Of a stretch of DNA of 64,000 nt, positions 55,010 to 63,070 are shown piece by piece (within the stretch, counting starts at the first letter, position 1; each line of letters opens with the position of its first letter). The translations under genes were made by a program, and so were the position numbers. This DNA comes from Bacteroidetes bacterium GWF2_35_48 (lineage in GTDB: Bacteria > Bacteroidota > Bacteroidia > Bacteroidales > GWF2-35-48). The stretch covers positions 4,420 to 68,419 of the forward strand of contig MEOG01000140.1 in NCBI GenBank assembly GCA_001769125.1. The letters are read 5' to 3'. Below the pieces are notes generated by a model, which did no database searches, had not been told where the DNA came from, and saw only the letters and a program-made list of their open reading frames with translations.

Positions 55010-55939
55010 ATGATTAAATATTGGAAACAGGAAGAAAAAGGCTTGGCTGAAATTTTCACTTATGAAAAAGGATGCTGGATGGATCTGGAAAGTCCTTCGA
55101 AAGAAGAAATAGATTTGTTAGTGAATGAATTCAGGGTTCCCGAAGATTTTATAAACGACATCCTCGATATTGACGAACGTTCCCGAACCGAAATTGAAGG
55201 TCGGTGGTTGCTCATTATAATACGTATTCCTGTTTATCTTTCTAAACATACAGTCCCTTTTTACACAATTCCTATGGGTGTTCTGATTTCACCCCATGTT
55301 ACCATTACTATTAGTTTATACGAAAGCGAAGTTACAAATCCCAAAGTACTCTCAAAATTTAAAACATTTAACATTAATAACAGACATAATTTTGTTTTAT
55401 ATTTGTTATTAAGGTCTTCTTCATTATATCTGAATTACCTCAAGGTTATTAATCGCCAGACTAATAATATTGAAAAAGAAATTCAGAAAGCAACAAAAAA
55501 TTCTGAATTACAGGCCTTGCTGAGAATGGAAAAAAGCCTTGTTTATTATCAGACATCTCTTAAATCAAATGAAATGCTGATAATGAAATTGCAGCGTATA
55601 AAGTTGGCGCAAAGCGAACAAGTGGATGAAGATCTTCTCGAAGATGTTATTGTTGAAAATAAACAGGCCAGTGAAATGGCTAAAATCCACAGCGACATTC
55701 TTGCAGGTCTTATGGATGCTTTTGCCTCTGTAATTTCAAACAATGTTAATGTTGTGATGAAGCAACTCACAGTAATTACCATTATCTTGATGATACCAAC
55801 ACTCGTTGCAAGCGTTTTTGGGATGAATGTTCCGAATGGCATGGAGGCTAATAAATATGCACTCTGGATTATAATGGGGGTTTCCTTTGGCGTTGCAATT
55901 GCCGGTGTTTTTATATTCAGAAAAAGAAATATTTTCTGA
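55010..55939 (+). CDS. corA: CorA-family divalent cation transporter
   Basis: A 309-residue inner-membrane channel of the CorA family (Mg2+, Co2+ or Zn2+). A cytoplasmic N-terminal domain (about 1-240) with long acidic and helical segments precedes two C-terminal membrane helices; the signature GMN, in VFGMNVPNG near 270, ends the first one, and the cytoplasmic end is FRKRNIF. It is shorter than E. coli CorA and close to the compact bacterial forms. A leader of ~190 nt precedes the start. Ion choice is not evident. Confidence 0.92.
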   Translation: MIKYWKQEEKGLAEIFTYEKGCWMDLESPSKEEIDLLVNEFRVPEDFINDILDIDERSRTEIEGRWLLIIIRIPVYLSKHTVPFYTIPMGVLISPHVTITISLYESEVTNPKVLSKFKTFNINNRHNFVLYLLLRSSSLYLNYLKVINRQTNNIEKEIQKATKNSELQALLRMEKSLVYYQTSLKSNEMLIMKLQRIKLAQSEQVDEDLLEDVIVENKQASEMAKIHSDILAGLMDAFASVISNNVNVVMKQLTVITIILMIPTLVASVFGMNVPNGMEANKYALWIIMGVSFGVAIAGVFIFRKRNIF

Positions 55940-55998
55940 TTTTTCTCATATTCCCTGAATATTTTTTCTCATTTTAAATTTTATATTAAATTATTTTA

Positions 55999-56006
55999 TA
56001 TATTTG
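55999..56006 (+). promoter_or_regulatory. -7 element TATATTTG for the methyltransferase gene
   Basis: A perfect TAnnTTTG 41 bp before the ATG at 56048, in a very AT-rich intergenic stretch; upstream TTTG not clear. Confidence 0.45.
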
Positions 56007-56047
56007 CATATAAATATATAGATATTTACATATAATATATATGTATA

Positions 56048-56695
56048 ATGATTGAGCAAATAAAAAATCGGTATTCCGTTTTGATAACAAATGAAGATTC
56101 TTTGTCTTGTGGCAATACGATTCAATATGTTAACGTAAAAGAAGCGGATATCTGTCTTGACCTTGGTTGCGGCAGGGGAACAGACGCTTTAAAACTCGCT
56201 CCTTTAGTAGGGAGTGAAGGTTTTGTATTTGGCGTGGATATTACGCCGGAAATGATTCAAAAAGCAAAAAAAAATGCAGAAATATCCAATACGAAAAATG
56301 TAGATTTTATTGTTAGTCCTATTGAAGTTTTACCATTCAAAACATTTACTTTTGATTGGGTTATTTCAAATTGTGCGTTGAATCATTCTCAAAATAAAAG
56401 TCAGGTTTGGAATGAAATATTCAGAGTTTTAAAGCCCCATGGACAATTTGTTGTAAGTGATATTTATGCTGTAAACCCGATTTCAGAGGAATACAGTAAA
56501 AATTCTCAGTTTATTGCAGAATGCTGGGCGGGTGCTGTTACAAGGGATGATTATATTGATCAGATTATTGATGCTGGTTTTCGCGATATTATGATTTTGC
56601 ATGAAAGCAGCCCTTATGTGCGTGAAAAAGCAGAATTAATAAGTTTTACTATTACGGGCATTAAGCCTGGCGTTTGTTCTTGTTGTAGTTCCTGA
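56048..56695 (+). CDS. ArsM-like SAM-dependent methyltransferase with Cys-rich tail
   Basis: A 215-residue class I methyltransferase. Motif I is LDLGCGRGTDALKLAP (near 37-52), the post-I acidic residue is in FGVDITPEMIQKAKKNA, and motif IV/V is DWVISNCALNH. FIAECWAGAV near 155-164 corresponds to the EC-x-GA segment that supplies one catalytic Cys in arsenite methyltransferases, and a further Cys lies early (SLSCGN). The chain ends GVCSCCSS (Cys210, 212, 213). No arsR, arsC or ars pump is near. Its neighbours are a thioredoxin, a Cys peptide, a radical SAM enzyme and a thioredoxin reductase, the reductant needed by ArsM-type chemistry. Arsenic methylation or modification of a thiol peptide are both open. 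Confidence 0.82.
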   Translation: MIEQIKNRYSVLITNEDSLSCGNTIQYVNVKEADICLDLGCGRGTDALKLAPLVGSEGFVFGVDITPEMIQKAKKNAEISNTKNVDFIVSPIEVLPFKTFTFDWVISNCALNHSQNKSQVWNEIFRVLKPHGQFVVSDIYAVNPISEEYSKNSQFIAECWAGAVTRDDYIDQIIDAGFRDIMILHESSPYVREKAELISFTITGIKPGVCSCCSS

Positions 56696-56752
56696 AACAA
56701 AAAAATATTTGATGTAGAAAAATATTTTGTATTTTTATAAAAATATATACAC

Positions 56753-57235
56753 ATGAAAAAATATTTCTCCTTTTTACCGTTTTTTATTCTTGCAGCTATT
56801 ATTAGTTGCAGCAATGCGACATCACAGGATTCTGATAAAGGAAATGGGAAATCGCTTGCTCCTTCTGAAAAATCATCTCTTGTGAAAAAAATTAATACAG
56901 CAATTTTTAAAGAAAAAATATTTGATTTTGACGTTCACAAAGACTGGAAATTTTCAGGAGACAAGCCTTGCATTGTTGATTTTTATGCAGACTGGTGCGC
57001 CCCATGCAGAATGATAGCACCCATTCTTGATGAATTATCAATAAAATATGAAGGTAAAATAGATATTTATAAAGTAAATATTGATTATGAAAAAGCCCTT
57101 GCTGGTGCATTTGGAATAAGTAGTATTCCTGCCGTTTTGTTTTGTCCTAAAGATGGTAAACCCTCAATGGCTAACGGTGCACTTCCGAAAGAAGATTATG
57201 AAAAAGCGATTAACGAAGTCTTATTGATTAAGTAA
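56753..57235 (+). CDS. Thioredoxin-like lipoprotein
   Basis: A 160-residue exported thiol protein: a signal peptide ends in the lipobox AAIISC (near 15-20), a ~45-residue linker follows, and the thioredoxin fold carries the redox motif DWCAPCRM near 81-88 and the cis-Pro in ISSIPAVLF near 123-130. It is therefore a periplasm-facing reductase or oxidase, unlike the cytoplasmic thioredoxin-reductase fusion 2 kb downstream. It follows the methyltransferase gene by 57 bp and is probably in the same transcript. Confidence 0.88.
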   Translation: MKKYFSFLPFFILAAIISCSNATSQDSDKGNGKSLAPSEKSSLVKKINTAIFKEKIFDFDVHKDWKFSGDKPCIVDFYADWCAPCRMIAPILDELSIKYEGKIDIYKVNIDYEKALAGAFGISSIPAVLFCPKDGKPSMANGALPKEDYEKAINEVLLIK

Positions 57236-57291
57236 ATGATGTATGCAAATTGTGGAAGAATATCTTTAATGATGGAAGTCGGCAGACAAAA

Positions 57292-57394
57292 AAGTCAGCA
57301 GTCAAAATAGTCGGCAGTTGGCAGTCAAATAGTCGCCAGTCAAACAGACTGAGGACTGAGGACTGAGGACTGTAGACTGTAGACTGTAGACTGA
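57292..57394. repeat. GACTGAGGACTG / AGTCGGCAGT word repeats
   Basis: Successive words (GTCAGCAGTC, GTCGGCAGTTGGCAGTC, then GACTGAGGACTGAGGACTG and TAGACTGTAGACTG) fill the space before the small peptide gene. Non-coding. Confidence 0.6.
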
Positions 57395-57426
57395 AAAAAC
57401 ATAAATTAATAAATAAATCTAAAAGT

Positions 57427-57531
57427 ATGAAATCACTTGTAAAGAAAAAAAATCAGAAAAAAAATGATGGTACAAAAGTCGCACAATGCTGTGCAAAAAT
57501 TTCAAAAACTGTTGCTGGTTGTCACGATTAA
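57427..57531 (+). CDS. 34-residue Lys/Cys peptide, candidate RiPP precursor
   Basis: An ATG at 57427 opens a complete 34-codon frame ending in TAA. Residues 1-17 are hydrophilic and very basic (seven Lys), a leader-like half. Residues 18-34 contain adjacent Cys21-Cys22 and a third Cys32, with Ser/Thr and Ala/Gly between them and a His-Asp end, a core-like half. The next gene, 149 bp downstream, is a radical SAM/SPASM enzyme of the kind that modifies small Cys peptides. A long hairpin and a -7 element lie between the two, which would allow the peptide to be made in excess. No known precursor family is recognised and expression is unproven; the size is near the lower limit for ORF calling. Confidence 0.6.
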   Translation: MKSLVKKKNQKKNDGTKVAQCCAKISKTVAGCHD

Positions 57532-57584
57532 ATTTGGTTATTAAGGCAAAATTAGTTTTGTTTAAAACGTTAATATTTATTCGT

Positions 57585-57592
57585 TACTTTTG
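57585..57592 (+). promoter_or_regulatory. -7 element TACTTTTG for the radical SAM gene
   Basis: A perfect TAnnTTTG 88 bp before the radical SAM start and 53 bp after the peptide gene stop. The best upstream TTTG is 24 bp away, longer than the usual 19-20. Confidence 0.4.
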
Positions 57593-57612
57593 CCTTTTGT
57601 CTTTTTCCTTTT

Positions 57613-57646
57613 ATTGTACAATCGTTCCATGGAACGATTCCTACAA
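57613..57646 (+). promoter_or_regulatory. Hairpin between the peptide and radical SAM genes
   Basis: A perfect 20-bp palindrome AATCGTTCCATGGAACGATT (57620-57639) extended by ATTGTA/TACAAT arms with a small bulge. It follows the peptide gene and precedes a T/C-rich tract, so it could act as a partial terminator or mRNA stabiliser that sets the peptide:enzyme ratio. Confidence 0.55.
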
Positions 57647-57680
57647 TCTCTTTTGCCTTTTACCTTAAATCTCCCTATTC

Positions 57681-58982
57681 ATGCAGCCTTCAAAGCACAA
57701 CATTATTTCAAAAATAAAAGACTCAAATGATTTTTTTATGGTCAATCCTTTATCCGGAAATGCCGATATTTTAACGGAGAAAGAGGTCATGGCATTCCAG
57801 AATGGCAAATTTGAGAATACCGATGAACTGATGGGAAAGGGCTATATTGTTGATCCGCTAAAAGAACAAATGCTTTTTAATTATAAGTACATCCGTTCGC
57901 TTGAAAGTAAAAACGGTGATGAAATTCAGATTTTTTTTGTTCCCAATTACTCCTGTAATTTTGCGTGTTCCTATTGCTATCAGGATATGTATGAGCAAGC
58001 CAAAGATTTAAGTGATGCGAACATGATTGATGCTTTTTTCAATTACATTTCAGATGCTTTTAAGGATCGCCAAAAATACATTACAATTTTTGGAGGCGAG
58101 CCACTTCTTGCTTCTGAAGCGCAAAAGCAAAATATTAAAAATATTATTTCTAAAGCAAAAATTTATAATTTAGGAATTGCTGTTGTAACAAACGGATACC
58201 ATCTAACAGAATATATTGATATCTTAAAACAAGGTATTATTCGCGAGATTCAGGTTACTTTAGACGGAACAAAAGAAATACATGATAAACGAAGATTTTT
58301 AAAAAATAAATCTGGAACTTTCGATAAAATTGTAGAAGGGATTGACGCCTGCATTGATGCGAAGCTACCGGTTAATCTCAGGATTGTTGTTGACAAAGAG
58401 AACATAGATGATTTACCTGCATTAGCAAAATTTGCTATTAGTAAGGGCTGGACAAACTCTGTTTTTTTTAAAACGCAATTGGGAAGAAATTATGAATTGC
58501 ATCATTGTCAGGAAGAAAATTCGCGCTTATTTACTCGTATTGAAATGTATGAAAATATTTACAATCTGATAAAAAAATATCCTGAAATTATAGAATTCCA
58601 CAAGCCGGCATTTTCAATATCAAAATTTATTTTTGAAAATGAAGAGCTACCGGAGCCTTTATTCGATTCCTGCCCTGCATGCAAAACGGAATGGGCTTTT
58701 GATTATACAGGAAAAATTTATTCTTGCACTGCAACTGTAGGTAAAGATGGGGAGGAGCTGGGAACATTTTATCCACAGGTATTTCTTGATGAAAATAAAA
58801 TAAAAGAATGGCAGCAACGTGATATTACATGTATTAAGGAGTGCAAGGAATGTTCTTTACAACTTGCTTGTGGTGGAGGTTGTGGCTCTGTAGCAAAAAA
58901 TCAAACAGGAAAAATTGCAAGCCCTGATTGTCGGCCTGTAAAAGAATTGCTGGAATTAGGTTTTTCGTTGTATGCAAAGTGA
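57681..58982 (+). CDS. Radical SAM/SPASM peptide maturase
   Basis: A 433-residue iron-sulfur enzyme. The radical SAM cluster motif is SCNFACSYCYQD (Cys92, 96, 99), followed by the FGGEPLL SAM-binding strand near 138. A C-terminal SPASM region binds two more 4Fe-4S clusters: Cys in DSCPACKTEW, YSCTAT and the dense CIKECKECSLQLACGGGC near 380-400, then a final SPDCRP Cys. The first ~80 residues, with VNPLSGNADILTEKEV and GYIVDP, resemble the N-terminal segment of Bacteroidota peptide maturases that contact precursor peptides. Such enzymes install thioether or C-C links in RiPPs or modify glycyl/sulfatase partners. The Cys peptide encoded upstream is the natural candidate substrate. The reaction is not predictable from sequence. 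Confidence 0.9.
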   Translation: MQPSKHNIISKIKDSNDFFMVNPLSGNADILTEKEVMAFQNGKFENTDELMGKGYIVDPLKEQMLFNYKYIRSLESKNGDEIQIFFVPNYSCNFACSYCYQDMYEQAKDLSDANMIDAFFNYISDAFKDRQKYITIFGGEPLLASEAQKQNIKNIISKAKIYNLGIAVVTNGYHLTEYIDILKQGIIREIQVTLDGTKEIHDKRRFLKNKSGTFDKIVEGIDACIDAKLPVNLRIVVDKENIDDLPALAKFAISKGWTNSVFFKTQLGRNYELHHCQEENSRLFTRIEMYENIYNLIKKYPEIIEFHKPAFSISKFIFENEELPEPLFDSCPACKTEWAFDYTGKIYSCTATVGKDGEELGTFYPQVFLDENKIKEWQQRDITCIKECKECSLQLACGGGCGSVAKNQTGKIASPDCRPVKELLELGFSLYAK

Positions 58983-59127
58983 GCAACCTGGGTTTCGACT
59001 CCCCTCAACCCCCGGTTACTCTCCACCCTGCTGACTTCGGCTCCGCTCAGTCAGCGGTCAAACCTATACAACCTACAACCTGCAACCTGATAAGTTGAGC
59101 GAAGTCGAAACTTGCAACCTGCAACAA
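58983..59127. repeat. Palindromic and AACCTGCAAC word repeats between the radical SAM and Trx-TrxR genes
   Basis: CTGACTTCGGCTCCGCTCAGTCAG (59029-59052) and GTTGAGCGAAGTCGAAAC (59093-59110) are copies of the window-wide CTTCGACT/GAGCGAAG palindrome family, followed by AACCTGCAACCTG words. Confidence 0.6.
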
Positions 59128-59167
59128 CAATAGTCTATTCATAAACAAAAACATAATCTTAAAAAAT

Positions 59168-60439
59168 ATGAAAGAAATAACATCTGCGGAATTTGAAAAA
59201 GAAGTACTGCAAAAAATAGGAATTGTTGTAGTAGATTTTTATTCAACTGAATGTCCACCATGCGAAGCATTGGCGCCAAAATTTGATGCATTGAGCGAAC
59301 TCTATAAAGGGCATGCAGAGTTTGTGAAAATTTTCCGACAGGGGAACAAAGAGCTTGCTGCATCGCTTGGGGTAAGCGGTTCTCCAACTGTTTTATTTTT
59401 TCAGGATGGAAAACAAATCGGCGATGTTTTGTCTGGAGGGATTAAAAGAGCTGCAATTGAAAAGAATCTTAATGCTTTATTACCTGAACAAATAGTTGCA
59501 TCTATTGCATCAAAAATAGTTCCCGCTGAACAGCGTTGTGATGTATTGATTATTGGCGGTGGTCCATCAGGTTTGGCTGCTGGAATTTATCTGGCACAGG
59601 CTAAAATTGATACGTTGATTGTGGATTCAGGTATGCCGGGAGGTCAAGTTTCAACAACGCATTTGGTTTCAAATTATCCCGGGTTTGCTGAACCTGTGAA
59701 TGGGTATATGCTTACGCATTATATGACCGAGCAATGCAAAAATGCAGGTGTGCGCTTTAAACCTGCTGTTGATATTACCGATATTAATTTAAAAGAAAAA
59801 AAAATAATTGTTGATGGGTTTGAAACCATTCATGCAAAAAAAATAATAATCGCTACTGGCGCATCTCCTCGTTATCTGAATGTTCCCGGTGAAAAAGAAT
59901 TAAAAGGGAAAGGCATCTCCTACTGCGCAACTTGCGATGCAAAATATTTTCAGGATAAAGAAGTAATTGTTATAGGAGGAGGAAATTCTGCTGTGGAAGA
60001 ATCTGAATTTATCAGTAAATTTGCGAGTAAAATTACAGTTATTCAGAATCTGGAAAAGCTTACAGCAAACAAGGAGGCGTGTGATAAATTACTTGGGAAT
60101 CCAAAGGTGAGCGCATTTTATAATTCAGAACCCCGTTCTTTTGAAAAAACAGGAGACAGAATAAAAGTTAAAGTTGAGGATGTCCGTAAAAAAGAATTTA
60201 TCACTTATGAAGCAGACGGAGCTTTTGTCTTTGTAGGAATGAAGCCCAACACAGACATGATAAAAGATGAACTGGAAAAAGACAAATGGGGCTACATTAA
60301 AACAGATGAAGACATGCACACAAGCATTCAGGATGTTTTTGCGATAGGAGATTTAATCAGTAAAAAATACAGACAAATTACAACAGCAGTTAATGACGGT
60401 ACTATTGCAGCTATTGTTGCAGCAAAGGAGCTGGAATAA
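59168..60439 (+). CDS. Thioredoxin-thioredoxin reductase fusion
   Basis: A 423-residue cytoplasmic flavoprotein. Residues ~1-100 form a thioredoxin fold with the redox pair Cys29/Cys32 in STECPPCEAL and a cis-Pro in VSGSPTVLF. Residues ~115-423 are a complete low-Mr NADPH thioredoxin reductase: FAD site LIIGGGPSGLAAGIY near 127-141, catalytic CATC (about 253-256) in SYCATCDAKYF, NADPH site VIVIGGGNSAVEES and the closing FAIGDLISKKYRQITTAVNDG. The Trx-first order is unlike the reductase-first fusion of Mycobacterium leprae. It would deliver NADPH electrons directly to a CPPC thioredoxin and closes the methyltransferase/radical SAM gene group. Confidence 0.92.
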   Translation: MKEITSAEFEKEVLQKIGIVVVDFYSTECPPCEALAPKFDALSELYKGHAEFVKIFRQGNKELAASLGVSGSPTVLFFQDGKQIGDVLSGGIKRAAIEKNLNALLPEQIVASIASKIVPAEQRCDVLIIGGGPSGLAAGIYLAQAKIDTLIVDSGMPGGQVSTTHLVSNYPGFAEPVNGYMLTHYMTEQCKNAGVRFKPAVDITDINLKEKKIIVDGFETIHAKKIIIATGASPRYLNVPGEKELKGKGISYCATCDAKYFQDKEVIVIGGGNSAVEESEFISKFASKITVIQNLEKLTANKEACDKLLGNPKVSAFYNSEPRSFEKTGDRIKVKVEDVRKKEFITYEADGAFVFVGMKPNTDMIKDELEKDKWGYIKTDEDMHTSIQDVFAIGDLISKKYRQITTAVNDGTIAAIVAAKELE

Positions 60440-61191
60440 TCAATATTACCGGATTTTTTATTTTCTGGTTTGCGGAAGTTTTTATAAATTTTTGGAAATA
60501 GTTAAGGTTTCATAATTTCAGACTAATCCTTGAGAAAAAAAACGAAAAATATTATAACCTTTTTAATTCATAAACTTCTGCCATTTGTTTCATGTTGCAG
60601 CCTGCCTAGTCGAATTATTTACCTTTTAGTAAACAGGCAAGCTGTAACTTGCAACACTTTTATTAAAGTGAATAATTTATACACGACAAATGCAAAATCG
60701 TGTTGCTTGAATAATTGTCAAATATAGTAGTGTATAAAATGGGGGTAAAATTCAGGTAATTAAGTTACTGAACTTTGGCATGAAAAATATATATTTTATT
60801 TGTAAATAGAAACAATTGTTAACAGCAATCCATGCAAGAGATATTACGGTGCTCTGCACCTTGGATATTCTATCGCTTTTTAGTTTTACAAATATTATGC
60901 GGCTCTGCCGCTGCATTCCAAATATAGCAGCAGAGCTGCGATAACATTTGTAGCAGCAATAGCTGCGTTGTTTTCAAAGGTGCAGCGCACCGGAATATTA
61001 TTATTTTGATTTCAGCCCTAATTTTTCATGAAAACAGAAAAAGCAAAAAATAATTTATAATTCTCTTGAAAATGGCTGCTAATATCATTTTTTAGCGAAT
61101 TAATTTTTGCGAAAGTTCAGTTAAGATATAATTCAGCACATCTAAATTTCAAGCAAAATAAATTATTTTTTTTCGACATTATAAAATCGCT
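60440..61191. repeat. Intergenic REP hairpin cluster
   Basis: About 750 bp without a gene. At 60849-60995 the hairpins GTGCTCTGCAC, GCGGCTCTGCCGC, CAGCAGAGCTGC and GTGCAGCGCAC match the REP types near the RAYT at 34-35 kb. Near 60598-60650 lies a diverged CAGCCTGCCT...AGGCAAGCTG palindrome. The remainder is AT-rich. Confidence 0.65.
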
Positions 61192-61199
61192 TACATTTG
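61192..61199 (+). promoter_or_regulatory. -7 element TACATTTG for the NtrC-type gene
   Basis: A perfect TAnnTTTG 27 bp before the ATG at 61227. No sigma-54 GG-N10-GC box is seen here. Confidence 0.5.
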
Positions 61200-61226
61200 C
61201 AATAATATTTATTGATGTAAATCAAA

Positions 61227-62567
61227 ATGATTGCAAGCGTATTAATAATAGATGACGAAGATAAGCTCCGTAACCTCTTATCACGGATTATTAAATCAGA
61301 AGGGTTTGATGTTTCTGAAGCTTCAGACTGTAAAACTGCTTTAAAAAAAGTTGACGTTTCTCACTATGATATTATCTTATGCGATGTTAAACTTCCTGAT
61401 GGAAATGGTATAGACTTGATAAAGCAATTAAAGTCGAAAAGCAAAGAATCTGAAATAATATTATTAACCGCTTATGGTAATATTCCCGACGGTGTACAGG
61501 CAATAAAAAATGGTGCATTCGACTACATTGTAAAAGGAGATGATAATAATAAAATCATTCCTTTATTGCATAGAGCAAGTGAAAAAATACATTTACTAAA
61601 GCGAATAGAAACCCTTGAAAATAAAGTTAAGGAAAAATATTCTTTTGACGGCATTAGTTGTAAATCAAAGATAATTAAACAAGCCATTGAATTTGCTGAA
61701 AAGGTTGCAAATACGAATACATCTGTTTTACTTACCGGAGAAACCGGAACAGGAAAAGAGGTTTTTGCTCAATCAATTCACAATGAAAGTCCTTTTGCAA
61801 AGAATAATTTTGTTGCTTTAAATTGCAGTAATTTTAATAAAGATGTTTTAGAAAGCGAGTTGTTCGGGTACAAACAAGGTGCTTTTACCGGAGCTATAAA
61901 AGATAAAAAAGGTTTATTGGAAGAAGCAAATAACGGAACTTTGTTTTTAGATGAAATCGGGGATATGCCTTATGAATTGCAGGCAAAATTACTTAGGGTT
62001 ATTGAAACCAATCAATTTATTAAATTAGGCGATACAAAAACAATTACTGCAAATTTTCGCTTGATTGCAGCAACAAACAAGAACCTGAAAAAAGAATGTG
62101 AAGAACAGCGTTTCCGGTCTGATTTATTTTACAGAATCAGTACATTTCATATTGACATACCGCCATTAAGAGAGCGAAAAGAAGATATTGAACCCCTTGC
62201 GGAATTTTTTGTAAAGCAATTTGCGGAGAAAACAAAAAAGAATATCAATTCAATTAATAAAGCGTATTTAAAAAAACTGTCGTTGTATCAGTGGCCCGGT
62301 AATATTCGTGAATTGAAAAATATAATAGAGCGCAGCGTAATACTTGAAAATAGCAATGAATTAACAGTAGATACTCTTCCAATTGATTTAACAATTATCA
62401 ATAATGGTACTAATGAAACAAGCCAATTAGAACTTGCGGTAATTGAGAAAAACCACATTATTAAAGTCCTGAACCATGCTAAAGGAAATAAAGCTGAAAC
62501 CGCACGGCTTTTAAATATTGCAGTTACAACTTTATACAGAAAATTAGAAGAATATAAAATTGAATAA
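61227..62567 (+). CDS. NtrC-family sigma-54-dependent response regulator
   Basis: A 446-residue activator with the three expected parts. The receiver domain (1-120) has acidic residues in IDDEDK and the phospho-acceptor Asp53 in ILCDVKLPDG. The AAA+ domain (about 140-370) has Walker A GETGTGKE near 170, the sigma-54 contact loop GAFTGA near 217, Walker B FLDEIGDM and the R-finger region ISTFHIDIPPLRERKEDI. A Fis-type HTH ends the chain (KAETARLLNIAVTTLYRKL). No partner kinase gene is adjacent. The next genes on the same strand encode a small protein and TrkA, which may or may not be its targets. Confidence 0.95.
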   Translation: MIASVLIIDDEDKLRNLLSRIIKSEGFDVSEASDCKTALKKVDVSHYDIILCDVKLPDGNGIDLIKQLKSKSKESEIILLTAYGNIPDGVQAIKNGAFDYIVKGDDNNKIIPLLHRASEKIHLLKRIETLENKVKEKYSFDGISCKSKIIKQAIEFAEKVANTNTSVLLTGETGTGKEVFAQSIHNESPFAKNNFVALNCSNFNKDVLESELFGYKQGAFTGAIKDKKGLLEEANNGTLFLDEIGDMPYELQAKLLRVIETNQFIKLGDTKTITANFRLIAATNKNLKKECEEQRFRSDLFYRISTFHIDIPPLRERKEDIEPLAEFFVKQFAEKTKKNINSINKAYLKKLSLYQWPGNIRELKNIIERSVILENSNELTVDTLPIDLTIINNGTNETSQLELAVIEKNHIIKVLNHAKGNKAETARLLNIAVTTLYRKLEEYKIE

Positions 62568-62719
62568 CCGTATCAAAACGCTATTATAACCCTTTCAAAA
62601 TGCTATGTTAATTTTCTTCTTAAAAAATCAGTTTTCTTTTTAATTCACTCACTTTCAGTTTTCTTTATTATTTATTATTGTCAGGTATAAATTTTGGTAA
62701 TTCCAAAAAAAATATATTT

Positions 62720-63058
62720 ATGGAAACAAAAATTAAAAATACCCTGACAAAATGGTTTCCCGATGCCTTTTCTTCTTTCTCAGGTATTGATGACGCTTCC
62801 GATTACGAGGTTTTGAACTACTTTGCACAATCCACTCTCAATCTTCTTAAACAGAATCAGATTGAGCAATGCAGGGAGCATTTAAAAATTATCAATCTGC
62901 TTTATTCAGGTGGTACCTTACATGACAAGAATGCCATTGAAAACGAATTTTTGGCTATTCTCGTTTGTGCTGAAATGCCAACGCTGTTAAAAACGCATAT
63001 TGATATGATGCCAAAAGAGCTCAGGGCTGTGTATTTGAAAACTATTTTGGAAAACTAA
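62720..63058 (+). CDS. Small helical protein of unknown function
   Basis: The ATG at 62720 is preferred to upstream in-frame starts (62678) because the preceding residues are low-complexity and the region before it has no RBS logic. The product, 112 residues, is soluble and helical (KWFPDAFSSFSGIDDASDYEVLNYFAQSTLNLL, shown in two halves of conserved feel; LLYSGGTLHDKNAIENEF). I recognise no family with confidence. It lies 12 bp before trkA and is probably translated from the same message, which suggests a link to K+ uptake or to the NtrC-type regulator upstream. Confidence 0.75.
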   Translation: METKIKNTLTKWFPDAFSSFSGIDDASDYEVLNYFAQSTLNLLKQNQIEQCREHLKIINLLYSGGTLHDKNAIENEFLAILVCAEMPTLLKTHIDMMPKELRAVYLKTILEN

Positions 63059-63070
63059 CATTGAATTTTT

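Noticed and set aside
57486-57668. 60-codon frame overlapping the small Cys peptide
   Set aside because: It overlaps the better-supported 34-codon peptide in another frame and runs into the promoter/hairpin region, giving a Phe/Leu/Cys composition typical of out-of-frame reading.
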